From Shewanella insulae (lineage in GTDB: Bacteria; Pseudomonadota; Gammaproteobacteria; Enterobacterales; Shewanellaceae), in assembly GCF_009831655.1 (NCBI RefSeq), contig NZ_WRPA01000001.1, forward strand, positions 642,437-706,436: DNA of 64,000 nucleotides, given 5' to 3'. Shown here piece by piece: positions 48,245 to 58,630 of the stretch (position 1 is the first letter of the stretch; every line of letters begins with the position of its first letter). The notes under the pieces are model-generated. The model was not told the origin of the DNA, ran no database searches, and worked only from the letters and a program-made list of their open reading frames with translations. The position numbers and the translations under genes were made by a program.

Positions 48245-48850
48245 ATGCAAAGCTTTGACAGGATGTTCAAAGGGATGATTTTCGATCTCGACGGCACCTT
48301 GGTAAGCAGCTCCTTGGATTTTAAGGCCCTCAAGCAGGCGGTCGGCTGCCCGTTAGATCAAGATATTCTCGCCTTCGTGGGCCAGCTACCTAAGGCGCAC
48401 GCAGAGGAGGCCCATGACATCATCACTCGGGCCGAACACTTAGATGCACTAAGTGCCAAGGCGCTGAGAGGCGCGTTAGCCCTGCTGGATTTTTTATTGC
48501 TGCAACAGATCCCCACGGCCATAGTCACCCGCAACAGCCACCGCGCGGCCGAGTTAAAGATAGAGCGCTGCGCCCTGCCGGTAGATCTGCTTTACAGTCG
48601 TGACGACGGGCCGGCCAAGCCTGATCCCAGCAGCCTGCTGGCCCTTGCCGATTCGTGGCTGATAGCGCCGTCACAGATCGCCTATGTGGGCGATCATCAC
48701 TATGATGTCGAGGCCGCCAAGCGCGCGGGAATGCAATCTGTACTACTCGGGGAAGATAGAGCCTGTAGCGAACGGCATGGCGCCAGCTTCATCTTCAAAG
48801 ATCTCATGGCGCTGCACAGGGCACTGCCCTCTATCTCCCTTTGCGCCTGA
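48245..48850 (+). CDS. HAD family phosphatase
   Basis: 201 residues. HAD superfamily subfamily IA: motif I FDLDGTLVSSS, motif II IVTRNS, motif III lysine in GPAKPDPSSLLALA and motif IV VGDHHYDVEAAKRAGM. It resembles phosphoglycolate phosphatase-like enzymes; the substrate cannot be told from the sequence. AAGGAGA precedes the ATG. It lies alone between the trp terminator and the CIA30 gene. Confidence 0.88.
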   Translation: MQSFDRMFKGMIFDLDGTLVSSSLDFKALKQAVGCPLDQDILAFVGQLPKAHAEEAHDIITRAEHLDALSAKALRGALALLDFLLLQQIPTAIVTRNSHRAAELKIERCALPVDLLYSRDDGPAKPDPSSLLALADSWLIAPSQIAYVGDHHYDVEAAKRAGMQSVLLGEDRACSERHGASFIFKDLMALHRALPSISLCA

Positions 48851-48874
48851 GCTTGCAATTAATAAGCAGCGCGA

Positions 48875-49459
48875 ATGAATATGTTACTTGGCTTGATCTT
48901 ACTGAGCCCTCATCTTTTCACTATCCAAGGAGTCGATACTAAGATGCAAACATTAGCCTTACTGACTCACCCGGGTCACTGGCAGATAGTCAACGATGGG
49001 GTAATGGGCGGACACTCCCAGAGTGAATTAAGCGAAACCCTTGGCCCAGATCAGCAATACATGCTGCGCTTCGATGGCCATGTCTCTCTCGCGAACAATG
49101 GCGGCTTCGCCTCTGTGTCACGCACCCTGAGCCAGGAGGAACAGCAGCTGTTGTCAGAAACAGACCCGCGTCACATTAGCCTCACAGCTATAGGCGATGG
49201 CAGGCGCTACCAGCTCAGGCTCAAGGTTCTTAAACAGGGCGAGATCATTCATTATAAGGCGGGCTTTGATACCCAGGTGGATACGCTGGCACACTGGTCA
49301 TTTTCCCCTGATGATTTCATCGAGACCTTTCACGGCGAAGATTACCCAGAGCGACCACTGCCTGACTTTACTCAACTGGCAGCCCTTGGGCTCTTGATTG
49401 GCGACGGCCAGGAGGGAGAGTTTGAGCTGCTTCTCGCTGGCCTAAGCATTGAGCATTAA
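48875..49459 (+). CDS. CIA30 family protein
   Basis: 194 residues. Resembles the CIA30 family (complex I intermediate-associated protein 30 domain), a galactose-binding-like beta sandwich. Seen are WQIVNDGVMGGHSQSEL, FDGHVSLANNGGFASV and a C-terminal LGLLIGDGQEGEFELLL. The function in bacteria is unknown. The first 20 residues are hydrophobic; a start at a later Met (residue 24) would give a cytoplasmic form. Its 3' end faces the HD-GYP gene. Confidence 0.82.
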   Translation: MNMLLGLILLSPHLFTIQGVDTKMQTLALLTHPGHWQIVNDGVMGGHSQSELSETLGPDQQYMLRFDGHVSLANNGGFASVSRTLSQEEQQLLSETDPRHISLTAIGDGRRYQLRLKVLKQGEIIHYKAGFDTQVDTLAHWSFSPDDFIETFHGEDYPERPLPDFTQLAALGLLIGDGQEGEFELLLAGLSIEH

Positions 49460-49483
49460 TGATTAGCCGCTAGGACCAAGCCA

Positions 49484-50668
49484 CTAGCCTTGATAGGAGA
49501 GAAACTCGATGATCTCATCCATATTGAGGTCGAAATCATCGGCGCGCACGTTCTTGACAATAATGTCATCACGCATCGCCGCCAGATCGATATTGGCGGA
49601 GATCTCGAAATGATTCGGATTCAGACAGTAGAAAGGCTTCACATTCGGACGAATGGGATCTTGCAGGTTGTGACTCTCGACGATCGCCAGACGGTTAGAC
49701 TCCAGCTGCACCAGCGAGCCCACTGGATAGACCCCCATGCACTTGATGAAATGATCCACCAGCTCGGCGTCCAGCTCGTTGTTCTCCCCCAGGGCACGTA
49801 ATATGCTAAACGCCTTCACCTGAGGATAGCCCGCCTTGTAACAGCGATTAGCGGTCAAGGCATCGAAGATGTCACAGATGGCAATCATCCTGCCATAACG
49901 GGAGATCGCCTCCGCCCCCACCCCATAGGGGTAACCCTTGCCGTTGAGCTTCTCATGGTGCAGTCTGGCAACCTCTAGGCTGAGAGGGCTGATGTTAGCC
50001 GTGTCTCCTATGATGCGAATGGAATGATTGGCATGGGTCTTCATCACCTCGAACTCCTCGGCCGTTAGTCGGCCCGGCTTGTCGAGAATGGCCGGTGGGA
50101 TCATTATCTTACCCACATCGTGCAGGAAGGCACCTATCGCCAACTCACGCACTATCTCTTTATCTATCTTGAGATAACTGGCAAAGATCGTCATCAGCAC
50201 GGAGACCGCCACCGAGTGTTCCAGCAGATACTGATCCTTGTGGCGTATATTGATCACGCAGGCCAGCGCGTCGGGATTGTCAAAGATCGCCTCGATAGAC
50301 TGATCCGTAACCTGTCTTACCGGCTCCAGCGACAGGGGGACACCATTTTGGGCATCGTCGAACAGGCGTCGCTGGATCGCCTTGGACTCATCAAACAGCT
50401 GTCTGGCCCGGGTCAGTCGCTGTTTAAACAAACCGGGACTCGATTTCTCTCGATCGGCTCGCCTTAATGGGGCCGGCTCAGACGGCTGGACACGTTGCTT
50501 GCTGGTATCAACCTTCAGCTTCTCTATGCCCTTACGCTTAAATCCATCTATCACCTGTTGTTTAGTGATCCATCCCTGCTCCGCCAGTTGAAATTTGTTT
50601 ATCGGCTGAGTGATCTCAACCACATACATGCCAACGGCTAATTCAGAAACATCCAGTTCCACTATCAT
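49484..50668 (-). CDS. HD-GYP domain protein with DUF3391, c-di-GMP phosphodiesterase family
   Basis: 394 residues. DUF3391 N-terminal domain (LDVSELAVGMYVVEI), then an HD-GYP domain: EHSVAV, FLHDVGKIMIP, THANHSIRI, ARLHHEKLNGKGYPYG and ICDIFDALTANRCYK. HD-GYP enzymes hydrolyse cyclic di-GMP. The GYP motif usually reads HHExxDGxGYP; here the aspartate is asparagine, so activity is uncertain although the metal ligands are present. The start at 50668 matches the DUF3391 domain; a longer upstream frame is not needed. Confidence 0.88.
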   Translation of the reverse strand: MIVELDVSELAVGMYVVEITQPINKFQLAEQGWITKQQVIDGFKRKGIEKLKVDTSKQRVQPSEPAPLRRADREKSSPGLFKQRLTRARQLFDESKAIQRRLFDDAQNGVPLSLEPVRQVTDQSIEAIFDNPDALACVINIRHKDQYLLEHSVAVSVLMTIFASYLKIDKEIVRELAIGAFLHDVGKIMIPPAILDKPGRLTAEEFEVMKTHANHSIRIIGDTANISPLSLEVARLHHEKLNGKGYPYGVGAEAISRYGRMIAICDIFDALTANRCYKAGYPQVKAFSILRALGENNELDAELVDHFIKCMGVYPVGSLVQLESNRLAIVESHNLQDPIRPNVKPFYCLNPNHFEISANIDLAAMRDDIIVKNVRADDFDLNMDEIIEFLSYQG

Positions 50669-51052
50669 ATGCTGTACGTCCGCCCCCAGGAGGAAATTTA
50701 CTGCTTTTGTGATGCGGCGAGAGCCACGTGAGCTGCTCGGCATCATTTGCAAAAATGTAGCACAAGCTTAACCAAAAAACTGCCTATCAAGCTCACTAAG
50801 ATTTGAGACATGTCAAAAATTTCACTAATAATCATTAGCATACATTCGACATCGATAAAGATTTTGCAACACGTCTGCGCAAAAGAACATCAGTTTCCCC
50901 CCAGGCGGAAACACAACCGGGGCAGATCCGGGCCAGATTAAGGTAAATTCATCACAAATGCCGCGGTTTCCCGCCCTCTCGACATTTGCCCCATCCAAGA
51001 GGCATGTTACACTGCCAGCCATCTATATCTCTTGTTTGGTGAACTTGCCTAC
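50669..51052. other. Divergent intergenic region HD-GYP / yciB
   Basis: 384 bases with promoters for both directions. A G/C-rich stretch at 50895-50940 has short inverted repeats (CCCCCAGG / CCGGGG) but no T run. No gene or operator was recognised. Confidence 0.45.
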
Positions 51053-51598
51053 ATGAAACAACTGCTCGACTTTTTACCTCTGGTGATCTTTTTCGCCGTC
51101 TACAAGTTTTTCGACATCTATATCGCCAGCGGCGCCCTGATAGCGGCTACCGCATTGCAGTTGGTCGTCACCTATCTGCTGTATAAGAAGATTGAGAAGA
51201 TGCACCTAATCACCTTCGCCATGGTGAGCTTCTTCGGTACCCTCACCCTGGTCTTTCACGACGATGCCTTTATCAAATGGAAGGTCACTGTGGTCTATGC
51301 CTTGTTTGCCCTGGCATTGGCGCTGAGTCAATATCTAGGCAAGCCTATCCTCAAGGGAATGCTGGGCAAGGAGCTTATCGTCGCCGACAAGGTCTGGTCC
51401 CGCGTCACCTGGTATTGGTTCACCTTCTTCATTGCCTGCGGCCTGGTGAACATCTATGTCGCCTTTAATCTATCTCAGGAAACCTGGGTCAATTTCAAGG
51501 TGTTCGGCCTCACGGCCCTGACACTGATCAACACTGTGATCACTGTGGTTTACCTCTATAAACATATGCCTGAAGAACACAAAAAGGAACTCAAATAA
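51053..51598 (+). CDS. yciB: Inner-membrane protein YciB (IspZ family)
   Basis: 181 residues with five predicted membrane helices and the family motifs [39 protein letters not shown] and [13 protein letters not shown]. It is a septation- and envelope-related protein in E. coli. The start at 51053 (MKQLLDF) fits the family. The stop overlaps the yciI start (TAATG). Confidence 0.95.
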   Translation: MKQLLDFLPLVIFFAVYKFFDIYIASGALIAATALQLVVTYLLYKKIEKMHLITFAMVSFFGTLTLVFHDDAFIKWKVTVVYALFALALALSQYLGKPILKGMLGKELIVADKVWSRVTWYWFTFFIACGLVNIYVAFNLSQETWVNFKVFGLTALTLINTVITVVYLYKHMPEEHKKELK

Positions 51599-51897
51599 TG
51601 TGGTACATGATCTCATCTCAAGATGTTGAAAACAGCTTAGAAAAACGCATGCAAGCCCGTCCTGACCACCTGGCACGCCTGCAGGAACTCTCTGACGAGG
51701 GCCGCCTGATGATCGCCGGTCCACACCCTGCCATCGACAGTGACAACCCGGGTGAAGCCGGCTTCACCGGCTCGCTGGTCGTTGCCGAGTTCGACTCACT
51801 GGAAGCGGCGCAGGCCTGGGCAGACCAAGATCCCTACGTAGCCGCCGGCGTCTACCAAAGCGTCATCGTTAAACCCTTTAAGCGCGTACTGCCTTAA
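51598..51897 (+). CDS. yciI: YciI-like protein
   Basis: 99 residues. Dimeric alpha-beta barrel of the YCII family: [40 protein letters not shown] and [17 protein letters not shown] conserved His-Asp pair in the family suggests catalysis, but the reaction is unknown. Coupled to yciB by a 1-base overlap and upstream of xthA. Confidence 0.94.
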   Translation: MWYMISSQDVENSLEKRMQARPDHLARLQELSDEGRLMIAGPHPAIDSDNPGEAGFTGSLVVAEFDSLEAAQAWADQDPYVAAGVYQSVIVKPFKRVLP

Positions 51898-51919
51898 TTA
51901 CAATTCAGGAAGTAAGCTC

Positions 51920-52729
51920 TTGAAAATTGTTTCATTTAACATCAATGGTCTCAGGGCCAGACTGCACCAGCTCCAGGCGCTGATCGACAACCATAGCCCA
52001 GATATCATAGGTCTGCAGGAGACCAAGGTACACGATGAGGCCTTTCCTCTGGCAGAGGTCGAGGCCATGGGCTATCAGGTGCATTACCATGGTGGCAAGG
52101 CCCACTATGGCGTAGCCATGCTCTCTAAACAGACGCCGGTCAAGGTACAGAAAGGTTTCCCCACAGATGATGACGAGGCCCAGCGCCGGATGATCATGGG
52201 CACCTTTACCCAGGCCAACGGCCGTCAACTGACTGTGCTCAACGGTTACTTCCCCCAGGGGGAGAACATCAGCCATGAAACCAAGTACCCTGCCAAGCGC
52301 AAGTTCTATCAGGACCTGATGCTCTACCTGCAACAGCACCATAGTCCAGATGAAGATATCGCCATCATAGGCGACATCAATATCTCGCCAATCGACTTAG
52401 ATATAGGCATCGGCGAGGCCAATGCCAAGCGTTGGTTAAAGACGGGTAAATGCAGCTTCCAGCCCGAAGAGCGTGAGTGGCTGCAGACGCTGCTGGACTG
52501 GGGATTAGTAGACACCTTCCGTCAGTTGCATCCTGCACGAACCGAACGCTACTCCTGGTTTGACTATCGCAGTAAGGGCTTCGACGACAACCGTGGCCTG
52601 CGCATCGACGTGATCCTAGCAACGCCTTCACTGGCGGCGCGTCTGACCGAGTCCGACGTAGACTATGATCTGCGGGGCATAGAGAAGCCTTCGGATCATG
52701 CCCCTATCTGGAGCAGCTTCCAAGACTAG
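51920..52729 (+). CDS. xthA: Exodeoxyribonuclease III
   Basis: 269 residues. AP endonuclease and 3'-5' exonuclease for base excision repair. EEP-family motifs: [46 protein letters not shown] and the C-terminal SDHAPIW. The start is TTG with AGGAAGTAAGCTC before it; no ATG is available. A strong terminator ends the gene. Confidence 0.95.
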   Translation: MKIVSFNINGLRARLHQLQALIDNHSPDIIGLQETKVHDEAFPLAEVEAMGYQVHYHGGKAHYGVAMLSKQTPVKVQKGFPTDDDEAQRRMIMGTFTQANGRQLTVLNGYFPQGENISHETKYPAKRKFYQDLMLYLQQHHSPDEDIAIIGDINISPIDLDIGIGEANAKRWLKTGKCSFQPEEREWLQTLLDWGLVDTFRQLHPARTERYSWFDYRSKGFDDNRGLRIDVILATPSLAARLTESDVDYDLRGIEKPSDHAPIWSSFQD

Positions 52730-52753
52730 TGGTTATGCATTATGTTATCGATC

Positions 52754-52782
52754 AAAAAAAGGCGCCATAGGCGCCTTTTTTA
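52754..52782. terminator. Bidirectional terminator between xthA and the chemoreceptor
   Basis: Eleven-base perfect arms AAAAAGGCGCC and GGCGCCTTTTT with a 3-base loop; suits both convergent genes. Confidence 0.93.
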
Positions 52783-52831
52783 TTGAGTCTCTTCTACTGA
52801 GTCGCTTTCATTGAAAAGTGATAGCGCCTAG

Positions 52832-54280
52832 CTACTGCAGGCGATATTGCGACAAGATGCCATCCAGCTCAGTCGAGGACTGCTGCAGCTCGCTGGCCAG
52901 CACCACAGAGCGCTCGGCAGTCTCCTTGATGGTCTGGGACTGGTCGCGGATCTCATTGAGCTGCGAGGCGATATCCCGCGCCGACACGCTTTGCTCCTCC
53001 GCCGATGCGGCGATCTGCGAGCTCATGTCGAACACCTGATCGATGGAGTCGGCCATGGTATCCACGTCACTGCCTACCGACTCGATAGCCCCGCGGCCAA
53101 GCTCGGCCTGCTCGACGATCTCATGGGTAATATCCGCCAGCTGACCCGAACCCGACTGCAGCCCCTCGATCATCGATTGGATCTCCACCGTCGCCTGCTG
53201 GGTGCGTCCCGCCAGGGTGCGTACCTCGTCGGCCACCACGGCGAAACCTCGGCCCTGCTCGCCGGCGCGCGCCGCCTCGATGGCCGCATTCAGCGCCAGC
53301 AGGTTGGTCTGTTCGGAGATACCGTTAATAGTGGTCACCACGGCGCCTATCTCGGTGGCATTACCGGAAAGCTGATCCACCGCACTGGAGGCCGCATCTA
53401 TCTGGCCGGTCAACTGGCCGATACGGCGGACCGCCTCGGCGATACGCTGCTTGCTGTCGGCCGCCGCGGTCGCATTTTGCTTAGTATGATCTGAGGTGTT
53501 GGCCGCATTGTGGGACACCTCTTCGATGGCGGCGGTCATCTGATCCATCGCCACGGCGACGGTATCGAGAAACTGATGTTGGAACTGCGCCAGCTCATCG
53601 TTCTGCTTCGCCTGCAGATTAAACTCATCTGAGGCATTGGCGAGTGTCCTGGCGTTGTTGCCTATGGCCGTGACCATCTCGCTCATGTTATCGGCGTTTC
53701 GGTCGATTTCCCGTGCGATGAGACTAAAGTCATCCTTACCAAAGAAATTCAATCTAAAGGAGAGATCGCCGTCGGCCAAGCGCTTGATGGCGATATACAT
53801 GTCCCACAGGCCGCCGCCCAAGGAGGTGGAGATCCAGTAACTCAGCTGATAAAGCGGATAGAGGGCGATAAGGGCTATCCACAGCATCCACCAGGCATCA
53901 CTCTTACCTTCGGCCTCCCAGGCCGCCACATCTTGGCTCAGCTGCAAATATTGGCCAGCTATCGGCGCACTGGCGGTCACGCTGTCACCGCGGCGCGATT
54001 GCTCATCGCTGGTGGCCAGCCTCAGGCCATTATCTTGGGCAAAGCGCACTAACGCCTCGCCAGTTAACCCCATCTGGCTCGCCACTTTGGCATAGGCATC
54101 GACACTGGCCTGCACCCTAGCCGCCGAGCCGGCATGCAATTGGTTGGTTGCCGCGTTTAAGTTGAGCAAGGCGATGGTCAGGGTGATGGCCGTCACCATA
54201 GAGCAGACCACCCAAAATTTACCGTTAAGACTGAGTTTGATCAGCAAGGCATCTATCTTTCTAAACTGGATAGCTTTCAT
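52832..54280 (-). CDS. Methyl-accepting chemotaxis protein
   Basis: 482 residues. TM1 at about 23-41, a short periplasmic part of about 85 residues, TM2 at about 128-148, a HAMP-like segment ([19 protein letters not shown]), and the cytoplasmic signalling domain with tip [20 protein letters not shown]. Methylation-type Glu/Gln pairs lie on the flanking helices. The sensor part is too small for a Cache domain and is likely a helical or membrane-near sensor. No chemotaxis kinase genes are adjacent. Confidence 0.95.
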   Translation of the reverse strand: MKAIQFRKIDALLIKLSLNGKFWVVCSMVTAITLTIALLNLNAATNQLHAGSAARVQASVDAYAKVASQMGLTGEALVRFAQDNGLRLATSDEQSRRGDSVTASAPIAGQYLQLSQDVAAWEAEGKSDAWWMLWIALIALYPLYQLSYWISTSLGGGLWDMYIAIKRLADGDLSFRLNFFGKDDFSLIAREIDRNADNMSEMVTAIGNNARTLANASDEFNLQAKQNDELAQFQHQFLDTVAVAMDQMTAAIEEVSHNAANTSDHTKQNATAAADSKQRIAEAVRRIGQLTGQIDAASSAVDQLSGNATEIGAVVTTINGISEQTNLLALNAAIEAARAGEQGRGFAVVADEVRTLAGRTQQATVEIQSMIEGLQSGSGQLADITHEIVEQAELGRGAIESVGSDVDTMADSIDQVFDMSSQIAASAEEQSVSARDIASQLNEIRDQSQTIKETAERSVVLASELQQSSTELDGILSQYRLQ

Positions 54281-54350
54281 GGAAACCCACTTATTATCAG
54301 GCTAAATTGACAATTTCTTTCGACCTACAGATTCAAGTTAAGCACAATTT

Positions 54351-54845
54351 TTATTGCTGAGCCTTGATTAAACGTAACTTTATGGCAGGTATAGTCTTAG
54401 CGGTAAAGGCCACCATCTGCCCTGTTAGGAGTGTCATGGCATAGCCCAGTAGCGCACCGATAAATAGCGGCGGCAGTATGCTCGCGATATCACCGCCCAA
54501 GGCAAAGGTGATGCAGCAGCCGATGAAGGCGCCAGGAATGAAGGCGAGTCTCTGATAGCTGGCTTGCAGGCACATCAGGCTGGTGACTATGCCTGTCAGC
54601 AGATAACCCACAAGCGGCGTATCGAAATAGCTGCCACCCGAGATCACCACCCAGGCCCAGAACACTCCGGAGAGATTAGTGAACCATGTCATCAACACCC
54701 CCTGAAAACCCGCCTTTGGCTGAGCGAAGAAAGTGCTACACGCGAGAAAGCCAACCCAAGTGACTAAGTGAAATGCATCGGCGACCCCGGCCCAAACGGC
54801 AGCAAGTAGCCCTGCAGATAATGCGACCTGCATACGATTTTCCAT
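54351..54845 (-). CDS. DUF1097 inner-membrane protein
   Basis: 164 residues with about five membrane helices. Resembles DUF1097 (YcdZ-like): an N-terminal WAGVADAFHLVTWVGFLACSTFFA and a glycine-rich C-terminal part (IGCCITFALGGDI, LPPLFIGALLGYAM). Function unknown. GAGGGGTCATAC precedes the ATG. Single gene. Confidence 0.8.
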   Translation of the reverse strand: MENRMQVALSAGLLAAVWAGVADAFHLVTWVGFLACSTFFAQPKAGFQGVLMTWFTNLSGVFWAWVVISGGSYFDTPLVGYLLTGIVTSLMCLQASYQRLAFIPGAFIGCCITFALGGDIASILPPLFIGALLGYAMTLLTGQMVAFTAKTIPAIKLRLIKAQQ

Positions 54846-55017
54846 GTATGACCCCTCATTACATTGGAATATTATTTTTGGTTAAATTACTCCAAATTGA
54901 ATGACAAAAACAGGATCTAGGCCAAATAAACCGGATTAAATGTTATTAAATTGAAAAAATGGCACCATTTGTAGTAAAAGAACAAAATTTAACGCAACAA
55001 AGGCATAAGCGTGGTGA

Positions 55018-55047
55018 TAAAAAAGCCAGTCGATATAACGACTGGCT
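55018..55047 (-). terminator. Terminator of the molybdenum hydroxylase operon
   Basis: Nine-base arms AGCCAGTCG and CGACTGGCT with a 6-base loop, followed by six T on the minus strand. Confidence 0.9.
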
Positions 55048-55079
55048 CTAATGGTCTACAGCTTATCTATGGATAGCGA

Positions 55080-57323
55080 CTAGATCTTGAAATGATCGCT
55101 CAGGGGCAGATCGCGAATACGCATGCCACTGGCCGCAAAGATAGCGTTGACGATACTGGGCGCGATGGGCGGTACGCCCGGCTCGCCCACCCCGGCGGGC
55201 GGCGCCATAGATGGCACCAGGATAGTCTCTATCTCGGGGCATTGACTCAGGCGCAACAGCGGATAGTCATGAAAGTTAGACTGCTCTACCCGTCCATCCT
55301 TAAAGCTAATGCGCCCCATCAGGGCGATGCTCAGACCAAACATCACGGCGCCTTCGAGCTGAGAGGCCACCCGGTCGGGGTTGACCAGGGTGCCGGCGTC
55401 GATGGCGATAACCGTCTTAAGCACCTTAAGCTGCTTATCCTGAGTCACCTCCACCAGGCTCGCGGCCGCCACATAGGCGGTAAAGCTGCGGTGCGCCGCA
55501 AAGCCCCACCCCTGGCCTGCTTCAGGCTTAGCCATCTGCTTCACCTTCTGCTCCACCGCTGAGATCACCCCCTTATAACGGGCGGTGTCCACAGGGTGAC
55601 GCTCTAACGTCTCGCCATAGTTGCCATAGTTGAACTGCTGATCGCTAAAGGTCTCCAGCCTGTCCTTACCCAGCAACTCGCGCCACATGGTAAAGGTATC
55701 CAGGCCGCGTTTGCTCGCCAGCTCATCGACAAACACCCCTATGCCGAAGCCATGCTGAATGTTGCATACAGAGCGCATCCAGCCGATACGGGTATGGGCG
55801 CTGGCTTTTACCGACTCACAGCGCAGGCTGTCGATGGCCAATGGCACATCCACGAAGCCCAGATCCAGCTCGGAGGCGCTGGGTTCATCCACACCCTCGG
55901 CGAAGGTGGAGCTGATGCTGGGGAAGCCGGTGCGCTGCAATATAGCCTCGACTGCCTTGTCGCCGACTCTGGCCTTGAAATACTGGGCGCTGATGGCATG
56001 CAGGTAACCGTTTTGCAGCTCATCTTCCCGGCTCCAGCACACCTTGACCGGCCGCCCGGATTTTTGGGACAGCAGCGCCGCCTCGACGCAGAAATCTGGC
56101 TTAGACTTGCGACCAAAGCCGCCCCCCAGCAGAGTCACATGCACTGTCACCTGCTCGGCCTTCAGCCCCAAGGCTGCGGCAACTGTACCCTGGGCACTCT
56201 GAGGCGTCTGGGTCGATGCCCAGATCTCGGCGCCCTTATCGGTCACACTGGCGGCCGCCGCCGGCGGCTCCATCATGGCGTGGGCCAGATAGGGCACGCT
56301 GTAGACCGCCTCTATGGTCTTATCCGCCGGCCAGCTCTGGCTCTGCTCGCCCTGCTGTCTCACCGCCTTACCAGGCTTTTGCACCGCCTGCTTAAGCTGC
56401 GCCAGATAAGCGCTGGAATCGTGCCCGTCGTTTGGTGAGTCACTCCAGGTGATCTTGAGCGCCTTACGCCCCTGGGCCGCACTCCAGGAGTTAGTGGCCA
56501 GTACGGCCACGCCGCCAAGGGGCTGAAAGCTGGGCGCGCCCTGATGTCCCGGCAAAGTAATAACATCCACCACTCCAGCGACGGCGCGGGCCGCCTTATC
56601 ATCGAGCTTGGCCACCTTGCTGCCGAGCACCGGCGGGCGCACTATGCTGGCATAGAGCATGTTTTCCAGCTGGATGTCGTAACCATACTCGGCGCTGCCG
56701 TCTAATATCGCCTCCATATCCACTATGGTGTGGCCCTTGCCGATATGGGTATAGGCCTTGGCGGACTTGAGTTTAAGGCCGCTCGCCTCGGGCAGTGGCA
56801 GCTTGGCCGCCGCCAGGGCCAGCTCGCCGAAGCTAAGGCTGCGGCCTGAGGCAGAATGAGTAACCTCGTTATTGGCTGTGCTGAGCTCGGATACCGGCAC
56901 CTTCAGACGCTCGGCAGCGGCCTGCTCCAGCATGGTGCGGGCCATGGCGCCCATCTCGCGCATCTTGTCGAATCCCTTGCGTATGCTGCGGGAACCATCA
57001 GTGTTCTGACTGCCGTAGCGTTTATCGGCCAGCCCCTGAACCACCACTACCTTGTCCCAGTCGGCGCCCAGCTCGTCCGCCAACACCTGAGGAATGCCGG
57101 TGCGGATCCCCTGGCCCATCTCGGAGCGGTGACAGGTGAGATAGACCTTGTCATCTTCGCCTATGGCGATAAACAGGTTAAGGCGCGCCTCGCCGTTTTG
57201 CGCCAGCGCCATCGGGCTCCAGGCAAGGCCACTGGCCCCCAGGGCCAGACCGCCACCGGCGGCGCCGAACAGCTTTAACACATCCCGGCGACTAAAATTT
57301 TGTACCGCGCTGAACTGACTCAT
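55080..57323 (-). CDS. iorB: Molybdenum hydroxylase large subunit (isoquinoline 1-oxidoreductase beta type)
   Basis: 747 residues. The N-terminus has a twin-arginine signal (SRRDVLK) with an [15 protein letters not shown] core, so the enzyme is exported folded to the periplasm. The rest is the xanthine dehydrogenase/aldehyde oxidase Mo-binding fold: [68 protein letters not shown] and the C-terminal [18 protein letters not shown] (which should hold the base-catalyst glutamate). It hydroxylates N-heterocycles or aldehydes; the substrate is unknown. The ATG overlaps the stop of the 2Fe-2S gene. Confidence 0.9.
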   Translation of the reverse strand: MSQFSAVQNFSRRDVLKLFGAAGGGLALGASGLAWSPMALAQNGEARLNLFIAIGEDDKVYLTCHRSEMGQGIRTGIPQVLADELGADWDKVVVVQGLADKRYGSQNTDGSRSIRKGFDKMREMGAMARTMLEQAAAERLKVPVSELSTANNEVTHSASGRSLSFGELALAAAKLPLPEASGLKLKSAKAYTHIGKGHTIVDMEAILDGSAEYGYDIQLENMLYASIVRPPVLGSKVAKLDDKAARAVAGVVDVITLPGHQGAPSFQPLGGVAVLATNSWSAAQGRKALKITWSDSPNDGHDSSAYLAQLKQAVQKPGKAVRQQGEQSQSWPADKTIEAVYSVPYLAHAMMEPPAAAASVTDKGAEIWASTQTPQSAQGTVAAALGLKAEQVTVHVTLLGGGFGRKSKPDFCVEAALLSQKSGRPVKVCWSREDELQNGYLHAISAQYFKARVGDKAVEAILQRTGFPSISSTFAEGVDEPSASELDLGFVDVPLAIDSLRCESVKASAHTRIGWMRSVCNIQHGFGIGVFVDELASKRGLDTFTMWRELLGKDRLETFSDQQFNYGNYGETLERHPVDTARYKGVISAVEQKVKQMAKPEAGQGWGFAAHRSFTAYVAAASLVEVTQDKQLKVLKTVIAIDAGTLVNPDRVASQLEGAVMFGLSIALMGRISFKDGRVEQSNFHDYPLLRLSQCPEIETILVPSMAPPAGVGEPGVPPIAPSIVNAIFAASGMRIRDLPLSDHFKI

Positions 57324-57808
57324 GCCTCCACCTCCATTGTGCTATCTACACGTTCGGCTTTGCCACTCGCCTGCTTGATCGCCGCCTTGATACGGGTATA
57401 GGTGCCGCAGCGACACAGGTTGCCCACCATGGCCTCCTCTATCTGGGCATCATTTGGCTGAGGATACTGACTGAGCAGCGCCGCCGCCGACATCAGCTGC
57501 CCCGCCTGGCAGTAGCCACACTGGGGTACGTTGTTGTCGCGCCAGGCCTGCTTGAGACCATCGGCCGCCAGCCCCTCTATGGTGGTCACCTGCTTGCCCT
57601 GCACCTGCTTTAGGCTGGTGAGACAGGCCCTGGCGGGCTCGCCATCGACATGTATGGTACAGGCGCCACAGAGGCCGGCGCCGCAGCCATATTTGGTGCC
57701 CGTCAGCCCCAGGAGATCCCTGATGGCCCAGAGCACGGGCATATTGGGATCGGCATCTAAGGTGTAGTCTTTTCCGTTTATCTTGAGTCCAAGTTTCGAT
57801 TGGGACAT
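57320..57808 (-). CDS. iorA: Molybdenum hydroxylase 2Fe-2S subunit (isoquinoline 1-oxidoreductase alpha type)
   Basis: 162 residues with two 2Fe-2S clusters. The plant-type ferredoxin cluster is [17 protein letters not shown] plus a downstream Cys (RACLTSL); the second cluster is CGYCQAGQL and [10 protein letters not shown]. This is the small subunit of two-component Mo hydroxylases without an FAD subunit. AAGGAGAAACTG fixes the start at 57808. It overlaps iorB by four bases. Confidence 0.93.
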   Translation of the reverse strand: MSQSKLGLKINGKDYTLDADPNMPVLWAIRDLLGLTGTKYGCGAGLCGACTIHVDGEPARACLTSLKQVQGKQVTTIEGLAADGLKQAWRDNNVPQCGYCQAGQLMSAAALLSQYPQPNDAQIEEAMVGNLCRCGTYTRIKAAIKQASGKAERVDSTMEVEA

Positions 57809-57887
57809 CAGTTTCTCCTTGTTGACCAATAGGCTATGGTTAACGGCCTTGCTTTAATTTGAATAGCTTTAATTCGAATCGGTTGTG

Positions 57888-58601
57888 TCATTGGGCGCCC
57901 GCCTTGCTCCTCGCCAGGTACGCCATTAGCTGAGATCGGGTATCGATATCGACGCTGGCATCCTCCATCGCCATGGCGATGAGGCTGCCCTGCTGGTAAC
58001 GCCGGGACAAGAGGGCCTTGGCGCCGCGATCGCCGCTCAGGGTCGACAGCGCCTCATAATCGTCAAAATGAAACAGCGCCGGCGCCCCCAGAGTTAACTC
58101 ATAATAGGCACAAACCCGGGTGTTTGCCCGGGCGCGGGCGCGAAACAGCCCGAGGTAATCATCAGCCCCCAGTAGCAGCTGATCCCCAAGGGCAATCAAT
58201 AGCGTCTCGGCGCGCTGGGCCCTGGCCTCCTTTGCCGCCGCGGCGATAGAGTGACCAAGCCCCCCTTGCCAGTCAGGGTTATGCACTAGCTTGGCCGAAG
58301 GCGGCAGACAACTGGCTACAGTCTCATGGTGGGCACCGGTGATCACACAAAGACTCGCGCCCAATCTGGCTGCGACCTCACTTAGCGCATGAAATTGGTG
58401 GCCTATCAGGGTCGTCTGGGATGGACTGGCAACGGAAAGAGCCACTATGCTTTTAGATTCAGTGGGCTTAGGTTCTGACGAAGCGCTTGCTAGGTCATTA
58501 GCGATTAAGTCATCACTCGCCAAATCATCATTTGTTAGCGACTGCGCCAGCTTCACGCCGCCGAAGCGTCGGCTTTCCCCCGCTGCCAGCAGGGCGATCA
58601 T
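57888..58601 (-). CDS. MobA/MocA-like nucleotidyltransferase
   Basis: 237 residues. NTP-transferase fold with the nucleotide-binding LLAAGESRRFGGVK and the metal-binding LIALGDQLLLGADD. It probably adds CMP to molybdopterin for the neighbouring Mo enzyme. A Ser/Asp-rich insertion follows the first motif (about residues 22-50). A GTG at 58634 overlapping the XdhC stop (GTGA) is an alternative start. A 79-base gap separates it from iorA. Confidence 0.82.
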   Translation of the reverse strand: MIALLAAGESRRFGGVKLAQSLTNDDLASDDLIANDLASASSEPKPTESKSIVALSVASPSQTTLIGHQFHALSEVAARLGASLCVITGAHHETVASCLPPSAKLVHNPDWQGGLGHSIAAAAKEARAQRAETLLIALGDQLLLGADDYLGLFRARARANTRVCAYYELTLGAPALFHFDDYEALSTLSGDRGAKALLSRRYQQGSLIAMAMEDASVDIDTRSQLMAYLARSKAGAQ

Positions 58602-58630
58602 CACCTTACCTTGGATACAGGTATCAGGCT

